Shown here piece by piece: positions 13,152-18,309 of a stretch of DNA of 18,309 bases. A program made the position numbers and the translations under genes. The stretch's first letter is position 1, and each line of letters starts with the position of its first letter. Under the pieces are notes generated by a model, which saw only the letters and a program-made list of their open reading frames with translations, had not been told where the DNA came from and did not search any database. This DNA comes from CAZHTS01 sp964535315. GTDB lineage: Bacteria; Chloroflexota; Anaerolineae; Anaerolineales; Anaerolineaceae. Location: positions 1 through 18,309 of the forward strand of contig CAZHTS010000090.1 in NCBI GenBank assembly GCA_964535315.1. Direction: 5' to 3'.

Positions 13152-13790
13152 TCAGGGCCGTTCTTCCGCAGGGAGCCCCAGCACTTCCCAGGCGCCGGGG
13201 AAGAACAACTGGCGAAAGATGTTGACCATTTCTTCGGCGGTGTAAGGCATATTGTGATCCATCCACCAGGTGATTAGTTCGAGCAGCGAGCCGGCGTAAT
13301 AGGCGGCGACCACCTCGAGCGGGATTTTGGGCTTAATCTGGCCGGATAACTCGGGAAAGCGGCGGGTGAAGAATTCAAAGGCGGCTTCGCTCATGAAGTC
13401 GCGCACCCGCCGGCCGACCTTGACCGCCACCTCATCGCTGAGGATGGTGCGGTAGAAATCGCGGTTGTCGCCGATGTGCTGGAAGACGACCAGGATGGGG
13501 TTGAACCTGGACGAATCGGAGCGCAGGCGCAGGTTGGGCACTTCCTGGCGGGTGGGCATCATCTGCGCCACCTGCTCTTTGAGTTCGAGCGAGATGGCGT
13601 CCAGGCTGTCGAGCAGCAAATCTTCCTTGTCACGATAGTGCAAATAAAAGGTCGTGCGCCCGATGTCGGCCCGATCGGTAATCTCTTCCACCGTGATGCT
13701 GGTATAGCCCTTCTCGAGGATGAGTTCTTTGAGTGCGGTGCGCAGCATGCGGCGGGTGCGGTTGACGCGGCGATCGGTTCTGGTATCCAT
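13152..13790 (-). CDS. TetR-family transcription repressor
   Basis: A 212-aa regulator. The N-terminal DNA-binding domain is typical: RTRRMLRTALKELILEKGY (11-29), then SITVEEITDRADIGRTTFYL (31-50) with the helix-turn-helix and HYRDKEDLLLDSL. The C-terminal helical domain (about 60-212) would bind a small molecule and mediate dimerisation; its ligand cannot be predicted. The start ATG at 13790 has AAGGAG 7-8 nt upstream; the frame stays open further up, but that part has no ribosome binding site and covers the promoter region. It is divergent from the ABC exporter, and a dyad lies at that operon's start site, so it probably represses the exporter until an inducer, perhaps the exported compound, binds. 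An extended -10 for its own gene is at 13849-13857. Confidence 0.92.
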   Translation of the reverse strand: MDTRTDRRVNRTRRMLRTALKELILEKGYTSITVEEITDRADIGRTTFYLHYRDKEDLLLDSLDAISLELKEQVAQMMPTRQEVPNLRLRSDSSRFNPILVVFQHIGDNRDFYRTILSDEVAVKVGRRVRDFMSEAAFEFFTRRFPELSGQIKPKIPLEVVAAYYAGSLLELITWWMDHNMPYTAEEMVNIFRQLFFPGAWEVLGLPAEERP

Positions 13791-13848
13791 TTCCCGGCTC
13801 CTTCGATCAAAAAGTGAACAGAAAACCACAGAATGTCTATTATTGTAC

Positions 13849-13857
13849 ATTATACCA
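13849..13857 (-). promoter_or_regulatory. Extended -10 promoter for the TetR gene
   Basis: The minus strand reads TGGTATAAT, a perfect -10 with TGn extension, about 59 nt before the TetR start. No good -35 is seen. Confidence 0.6.
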
Positions 13858-13867
13858 GAACTGGGGA

Positions 13868-13895
13868 TTGACAGGCTGGCGAGACGACATATAAT
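13868..13895 (+). promoter_or_regulatory. Near-consensus sigma-70 promoter of the ABC exporter operon
   Basis: TTGACA (13868-13873), a 16-bp spacer and TATAAT (13890-13895) match consensus in both hexamers. The expected start is near 13902, giving an untranslated leader of about 84 nt before the ATG at 13986. Confidence 0.8.
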
Positions 13896-13900
13896 CATTT

Positions 13901-13916
13901 ATGAACACTAGTTCAT
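13901..13916. promoter_or_regulatory. Probable TetR operator
   Basis: ATGAAC-ACTA-GTTCAT is a perfect dyad with 6-bp arms and a 4-bp spacer. It covers the predicted transcription start of the exporter operon, an ideal place for a repressor. The adjacent TetR gene is the natural candidate to bind it. Confidence 0.65.
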
Positions 13917-13919
13917 TTG

Positions 13920-13961
13920 TTGACATAGATACATTTTATCACTTGTGTACACCTGTGTCAA
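13920..13961. promoter_or_regulatory. Second imperfect dyad in the exporter leader
   Basis: TTGACATAGAT and ACCTGTGTCAA, 20 bp apart, are complementary at 9 of 11 positions. Within it is the 8-bp palindrome GTGTACAC (13945-13952). It could be a second operator or a leader hairpin. The TTGACA here lacks a matching -10, so I do not call a promoter. Confidence 0.4.
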
Positions 13962-13985
13962 TCAATGCAGCCGAGGAGCGAACCG

Positions 13986-14723
13986 ATGTTTGGGCTTCAG
14001 ATACAAAAAATTGACTCGCCAGCCCCTGTGTCCGCGGATCGCAGCCAGCCGCTGGTGTGCCTGCGCAACGTGAGCAAGGCTTACCAGACGACGGCCGGGG
14101 CGTTCCTGGCGCTCAAGAACGTCAGCGCCGATTTTTACCCTGGGGAGCTGGTCGGGATTATTGGCAAATCGGGGGCAGGCAAGACTACCTTGCTGAATAT
14201 GATCACGGCCGTCGACCATCTCACCTCGGGCGAGGTGACGGTGGGCGGCGTCAACGTACACACCTTGAGCGAGAACCAGATAGCGGTGTGGCGCGGGCGG
14301 ACGATCGGGGTGATTTATCAGTCGTTTCAACTGATGCCGACCCTGTCGTTGTTGAATAACGTACTGCTGCCCATCGATCTATGCGGTCACTATCAGGGCC
14401 GGCAGAGCCGCCAGCGGGCGTTGGCGCTGCTGGAACAGGTCGGGCTGGGCGAGCATACCTACAAACTGCCTTCGGCCATCTCGGGCGGGCAGCAGCAGCG
14501 GGTGGCCATCGCCCGGGCGCTGGCCAACGATCCGCCCATCGTGGTGGCCGATGAACCCACCGGGCGTCTCGATTCGGCCACAGCCGAGGTGATTTTTGAG
14601 ATGTTCGACCGGCTGGTGCAGCAGGGCAAGCTGGTGATTATGGTCTCGCACGACCCGACCCTGGCGCGGCGGGTCTCACGCGTGCTGCGGATCGTGGATG
14701 GAGCGATTGCCGATGAACACTGA
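13986..14723 (+). CDS. ABC transporter ATP-binding protein (LolD/MacB type)
   Basis: A 245-aa ATPase that would power the FtsX-type permease encoded downstream. All motifs are intact: Walker A GKSGAGKTT (60-68), Q-loop VIYQSFQL (109-116), signature SGGQQQR (166-172), Walker B IVVADEPT with catalytic E190, and H-loop SHD (H222). The D-loop reads GRLDS instead of the commoner GNLDS. This subfamily serves exporters of lipoproteins, macrolides and antimicrobial peptides. I chose ATG 13986, which has GAGGAG 8 nt upstream, over an in-frame ATG at 13965 that lacks one. It is first in a three-gene operon behind a near-consensus promoter and overlaps the next gene by 11 nt. Confidence 0.93.
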   Translation: MFGLQIQKIDSPAPVSADRSQPLVCLRNVSKAYQTTAGAFLALKNVSADFYPGELVGIIGKSGAGKTTLLNMITAVDHLTSGEVTVGGVNVHTLSENQIAVWRGRTIGVIYQSFQLMPTLSLLNNVLLPIDLCGHYQGRQSRQRALALLEQVGLGEHTYKLPSAISGGQQQRVAIARALANDPPIVVADEPTGRLDSATAEVIFEMFDRLVQQGKLVIMVSHDPTLARRVSRVLRIVDGAIADEH

Positions 14724-15834
14724 AGCTTTGATTCAAATGCGACAGATTGTCAAATCTTTCAAGACCAGCGCCGGCGAGGTGACGGTTTTGAAGGGCATCG
14801 ACGCCGACTTTCACCAGGGTGAGTTTATCAGTGTGGTGGGCAAGTCGGGCAGTGGGAAATCGACGTTGATCAACATGCTGACCGGCATCGATCACCCCAC
14901 CTCGGGCACGGTGCAGGTGGCGGGCACCTTCGTGCACACCATGAACGAAAGCCGCATGTCGGTCTGGCGCGGGCGCAACCTGGGGATTGTGTTCCAGTTC
15001 TTCCAACTGCTGCCGATGCTGACGCTGGCCGAAAATGTGATGCTGCCGATGGATTTTTGCGATCGATATACGCCGGCCGAACGCGAGCGCCGCGCCCAGC
15101 ACCTGCTGGAACTGGTCAACCTGGGTGAATATGCCGACAAACTGCCGGCGGCCATTTCGGGCGGGCAGCAGGCGTGCTGCGCCATCGCCCGGGCGCTGGC
15201 CAACGACCCGCCGATCCTGATCGCCGACGAACCGACCGGCAACCTCGACTCGCGCACCGCCGAACAGGTGATGCGGCTCTTTGAAGATCAGGTGGCGCAG
15301 GGTAAGACCTTCATCATGGTGACACACGACAGCAGCCTGGCGCAGCGGGCGCACCGCACGATGTTGATCTGCGATGGCGAACTGGTCAACGAGGCCGTCT
15401 GGCGCGCCTGGCCCGGCCTGGCGCACAATCAGATGCTGGCGATCAGCCACCTGGGACGGCCGCGCCTCCTGGCTCCCGGCGAAGTGCTTTTCGAACAGGG
15501 GGCAGACAATGAGGGCTTCTACCTGGTGCGCAGCGGACAGGTGGAGGTGCTGTTGAACGCCACGGAACGGGTCGCCAGCCTGGGCCCCGGCCAACATTTT
15601 GGCGAGGTGGAATTGCTGTACGGCGGGCAGACCCTGGCGCAGGTGTGCGCCGGCGAGCAGCCGGTTGAACTGCTGGCGTTCGACCGCCCGGCTTTTGAGA
15701 ACCTGATGGATGTCTCTGCTCAGGTGGCAGAACAGGTGGCGCAAACGGCGCAGGCGCGCCGCACAGAGCACGACCTGTTGTGTTCCGGGGTGGAAGTGAT
15801 GGAGGATTGGCATGTTGCGGCCGCGTTGGTATAA
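14713..15834 (+). CDS. ABC ATPase fused to a cyclic-nucleotide-binding-like domain
   Basis: A 373-aa protein in two parts. Residues 1-225 are a second LolD/MacB-type ATPase: Walker A GKSGSGKST (43-51), Q-loop VFQFFQL (93-99), Walker B ILIADEPT with E173, GNLDS, and H205. Its signature reads SGGQQACCAIARAL (149-162), where the usual QRV after SGGQQ is replaced by ACC. Residues 240-335 are a cNMP-binding (CAP-ED) fold: ISHLGRPRLLAPGEVLFEQG, GFYLVRSGQVEVLL and GPGQHFGEVELLYGGQTLAQV. The phosphate-binding arginine expected after FGE is missing (T or Q there), so cAMP or cGMP binding is doubtful. The remaining tail is Ala/Gln-rich. The start ATG 14713 lies inside the previous gene. It overlaps the permease gene by 23 nt. 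It may make a heterodimer with the first ATPase. Confidence 0.88.
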   Translation: MNTEALIQMRQIVKSFKTSAGEVTVLKGIDADFHQGEFISVVGKSGSGKSTLINMLTGIDHPTSGTVQVAGTFVHTMNESRMSVWRGRNLGIVFQFFQLLPMLTLAENVMLPMDFCDRYTPAERERRAQHLLELVNLGEYADKLPAAISGGQQACCAIARALANDPPILIADEPTGNLDSRTAEQVMRLFEDQVAQGKTFIMVTHDSSLAQRAHRTMLICDGELVNEAVWRAWPGLAHNQMLAISHLGRPRLLAPGEVLFEQGADNEGFYLVRSGQVEVLLNATERVASLGPGQHFGEVELLYGGQTLAQVCAGEQPVELLAFDRPAFENLMDVSAQVAEQVAQTAQARRTEHDLLCSGVEVMEDWHVAAALV

Positions 15835-18220
15835 AGTTCTGGCGGATTTATGGGGCAATAAGGTGCGTTCGGTGCTGGTGATCGCTTCGATCGCCGTGGG
15901 GCTGTTTGCGGTGGGCACGATTGCCACCATCGATGTGGTACTGGGGCAGGATATGCGCACCAGTTACACCAACGTCAACCCGGCCAACATTCAATTGACC
16001 ATCCGGCCCTTCCAGCAGGAACTGGTGGAGAGCGTGCGCCACATGCAGCACGTGGCAGATGCGGTTGGGGCGCGCACCTTCAGCCTGCGGGTGCGCAGCG
16101 GGCCGAACGAATGGACGCAGGTCAACCTGATCGCTGTGCCGGATTTCGATGAATACACCATCAACCGCGTGCACCTGGAACGCGGCGTGTGGCCGCCAGA
16201 AGATCACGAGATCGTTTTTGACTGGAACAAACTGGGCAAGGTCAATACCGATCTGGGGCAAACGGTCGAGATCGAACTGCCCTCGGGCAAGACGCGCCAG
16301 ATGAAGGTGGTGGGCATTGTCAAGGACGAAACGGTCGGTTCGAACGGTGGGGCGGGCGGCTTCTTCCAGGCGCCGCCGCAGGCCTACATTACCTTTGAGA
16401 CGCTCAAATGGCTGGAGCAGCCCGGCAGCCTGAACCTGATGTATGTGACGGTCGACGGGGACCGCAACGACCTGGATTATATCCGTTGGGTGTCCAACCG
16501 CATCAGCAAACGCGCCGATCAGTACGGGCACGCCACCTTATTTACGGTGGTGCGCCGCAGCACCGATCACCCCAACGTGACCTACATCGATGCCATCGGT
16601 GGGATTTTGCTGATGCTGGGGCTGATGGTGGTGTTCTTGAGCACCTTTTTGATCACCAATACCCTTTCGGCGCTGCTCAACCAGCAGGTACAGCAGATCG
16701 GGGTGATGAAGACGATCGGGGCGCGCAGCCAGCAGATCGTGCAGGTGTACATGACGCTGATCCTGATCTACAGCCTGCTGGCGCTGGCGATTTCCCTGCC
16801 GCTGGCGCACCGTGCCGCATATGGAGCGCTCGCTTCGCTGGCGACCAAAATGAATTTCACCTTGCAGGGCCAGCACCCGGTTCCGGCCTCGTACCTGTTG
16901 CAGATTTTCATTGCCCTGGTGGTGCCGCAGGCGGCGGCGATTATGCCTATCCTGCGCGGCGCCCGGGTTTCGGTGCAGGAGGCGCTGAACGGGGTCGGCG
17001 TGGGCGCCGGCATGGACATGAAGGACTGGCTGGGGCGTATGGTCAACCGTGTGCGCGGCATCTCACGCCCGCTGCGTATCTCGCTGCGCAACACTTTCCG
17101 GCGCAAGAGCCGGCTGGTATTAACGCTGGTGACGCTGACGTTGGGCGGGGCAATCTTCATCTCCATTTTCAACGTGCGTTCGTCGCTCTCCAGCTATACC
17201 GACAAGCTGAGCAAATACTTTGCGGCGGACGTCAATTTGTCGTTGGATCGCCCACAGCGCATCGAAGAGGTGGAGCAGCTGCTGGCGCAGCACAAGGGGG
17301 TGGTGCAGATTGAGGGCTGGGCCGGGACGTTGGCCGTGCTGCTGGATGAAAACGATCAACCGGGCGAGAGCGTGCGGGTGATGGCGCCGCCGGCCGACAG
17401 CCGGCTGATCGAGCCGATGGTGACGAAGGGGCGCTGGATTCTGCCCGGCGATCAGAACGCCATCACCTTGAGCGAACTGTTTCTGTCGCAGTATCCCAAT
17501 CTCAAGGTGGGCGACCGGCTGCGGTTGAAGATTAACGGCAAAAAGACCGACTGGGTGGTGGTGGGCTTTTTCCAGTTTGCCGGTAAGTCCAGCGGGTTTA
17601 TTGCCTACACAGATTACGATTCGCTGGTGCGCGTCACCGGCCAGTCTGGGCGGGCGGCCAATTACCAGATCATTACCAGCAATACCCGGACGTTGGACGA
17701 ACAAAAGGCGGCCGCTTCACACCTGCAAGGGCTGCTGACCGCAACCGGTTATTACCTGACCGATATTCGCGCCGGAAAATCGCTCAAGCAATCGGCGGCG
17801 GATGGTTTTGATACGATGATCGGCTTTCTGTTGTTCATGGCTATGCTGGCGGCGCTGGTCGGCAGCATCGGGTTGATGGGTACGATGAGCATGAACGTAC
17901 TGGAACGCACCCGCGAGATCGGCGTGATGCGCGCTATCGGCGCTTCGGACCGCATCGTGATGAAAATGGTGGTGGCCGAAGGGTTGATCATCGGCATGAT
18001 CAGCTGGCTGTTGGGGGTGCTGCTGTCCATCCCGATCAGCGAGGCGCTGTCGGCGATCATGACGCGCGCCCTGTTCGACGCCCGCACCGATATGGTGTAT
18101 ACTGCGGAGGGTTTCTTGATCTGGTTGGCGCTGGTGCTGGTGCTTTCGTTGTTCTCGAGCATTCTTCCGGCGCGCAGCGCCGCCAGTTTGACCATTCGCG
18201 AGGTGTTGGCGTACGAGTAG
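15812..18220 (+). CDS. Double FtsX-type ABC transporter permease
   Basis: An 802-aa membrane protein made of two FtsX/MacB-like halves. Half 1 has a helix at about 18-43, a large extracellular domain (about 45-250) and helices at about 256-280, 308-332 and 360-380. Half 2 has a helix at about 430-455, an extracellular domain (about 460-665) and helices at about 668-693, 718-743 and 767-787. Eight helices in total fit the fused form seen in exporters of this class. The segments IGVMKTIGARSQQIV and REIGVMRAIGASDRIV are the coupling motifs that contact the ATPases. The ATG 15812 has GGAGG six bases upstream and overlaps the ATPase gene. A single permease with two different ATPases suggests an asymmetric complex. 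Substrate unknown; lipid, lipoprotein, drug or peptide are all possible. Confidence 0.92.
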   Translation: MLRPRWYKVLADLWGNKVRSVLVIASIAVGLFAVGTIATIDVVLGQDMRTSYTNVNPANIQLTIRPFQQELVESVRHMQHVADAVGARTFSLRVRSGPNEWTQVNLIAVPDFDEYTINRVHLERGVWPPEDHEIVFDWNKLGKVNTDLGQTVEIELPSGKTRQMKVVGIVKDETVGSNGGAGGFFQAPPQAYITFETLKWLEQPGSLNLMYVTVDGDRNDLDYIRWVSNRISKRADQYGHATLFTVVRRSTDHPNVTYIDAIGGILLMLGLMVVFLSTFLITNTLSALLNQQVQQIGVMKTIGARSQQIVQVYMTLILIYSLLALAISLPLAHRAAYGALASLATKMNFTLQGQHPVPASYLLQIFIALVVPQAAAIMPILRGARVSVQEALNGVGVGAGMDMKDWLGRMVNRVRGISRPLRISLRNTFRRKSRLVLTLVTLTLGGAIFISIFNVRSSLSSYTDKLSKYFAADVNLSLDRPQRIEEVEQLLAQHKGVVQIEGWAGTLAVLLDENDQPGESVRVMAPPADSRLIEPMVTKGRWILPGDQNAITLSELFLSQYPNLKVGDRLRLKINGKKTDWVVVGFFQFAGKSSGFIAYTDYDSLVRVTGQSGRAANYQIITSNTRTLDEQKAAASHLQGLLTATGYYLTDIRAGKSLKQSAADGFDTMIGFLLFMAMLAALVGSIGLMGTMSMNVLERTREIGVMRAIGASDRIVMKMVVAEGLIIGMISWLLGVLLSIPISEALSAIMTRALFDARTDMVYTAEGFLIWLALVLVLSLFSSILPARSAASLTIREVLAYE

Positions 18221-18309
18221 ACGCCAGATTTTATCTGTGACCTGGGAACAATTGCTAAGAGGCAAAAGCCGGTGGGTTCAGCGCGCCGTGCGGCTGCTCA
18301 ACTGTCAAA
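18221..18309. other. Window end, no gene seen
   Basis: Eighty-nine nt after the permease stop hold no clear open frame, promoter or terminator hairpin. Confidence 0.4.

Noticed and set aside
12481..13266. Minus-strand frame running through the second N run
   Set aside because: It is bridged by N codons and covers repeats and the convergent 71-aa gene; no motif or start site supports it.
13920..13925. TTGACA as a second -35 for the exporter operon
   Set aside because: At 16-18 bp downstream the sequence reads CTTGTGT, not a -10; the TTGACA is better explained as one arm of the imperfect dyad.
13965..13985. Upstream ATG for the first ABC ATPase
   Set aside because: It lacks a ribosome binding site, whereas GAGGAG stands at the right distance from the ATG at 13986 and lies inside the would-be N-terminal extension.
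14638..15960. 440-codon minus-strand frame across both ABC ATPase genes
   Set aside because: Antisense to unmistakable ATPase motifs; composition (Gln, His, Arg) is that of a shadow frame and no ribosome binding site supports it.

Overview
The window looks like a scaffold piece from a GC-rich, probably monoderm bacterium, most likely a Chloroflexota (Anaerolineae-type) genome. This is inferred from the gene types: a very large MalT-like LuxR regulator, an unusual TyrA-like dehydrogenase, a DUF951 protein, an MGDG-synthase-like glycosyltransferase, and a FtsX-type ABC exporter whose second ATPase carries a cyclic-nucleotide-binding-like domain. No rRNA or marker gene settles the taxonomy. Two runs of exactly 100 N break the sequence. 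Each is flanked by an identical 55-nt word on both sides, which looks like an assembler overlap rather than biology.

Layout. (1) 80-2193, minus strand: DUF951 protein, MGDG-synthase-like glycosyltransferase and tRNA-Gly(TCC) in one direction, then a separate DoxX-like membrane protein. (2) 2213-4707, plus strand, starting from a back-to-back promoter pair: TyrA-like dehydrogenase, GIY-YIG protein and galactokinase, closely spaced. (3) 4705-5213: an array of 160-bp palindromic repeats between convergent genes, broken by the first N run. (4) 5225-6374: a phosphoribosyltransferase (minus) and a small nucleotidyltransferase-fold protein (plus) diverging from a shared promoter region, then a strong terminator. 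(5) 6562-8430, minus: a small coiled-coil protein and a membrane-anchored sugar-binding-type protein with no permease genes beside it, divergent from (6) a 907-aa MalT-like LuxR regulator that appears to be leaderless. (7) 11460-12829, plus: a radical SAM/SPASM protein, a 71-aa protein and a 23-aa micro-ORF with an excellent ribosome binding site, then repeats and the second N run. (8) 13152-18220: a TetR regulator divergent from two ABC ATPases and an 802-aa double FtsX permease.

How the genes work together. Region 8 is the most coherent unit. A near-consensus promoter (TTGACA, 16 bp, TATAAT) has a perfect dyad at its predicted start site, which suggests that the divergent TetR protein represses the exporter. 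The three exporter genes overlap end to start and so are probably translationally coupled. In region 6 the MalT-like regulator may control the divergent binding-protein operon. Several promoters are of the extended -10 type (TGn before TATAAT), often in divergent pairs. The unusual points are the ABC-cNMP-domain fusion that lacks the canonical phosphate-binding arginine, the altered ABC signature next to it, the TyrA-like protein lacking the HPxxG region, and the radical SAM/microprotein operon.
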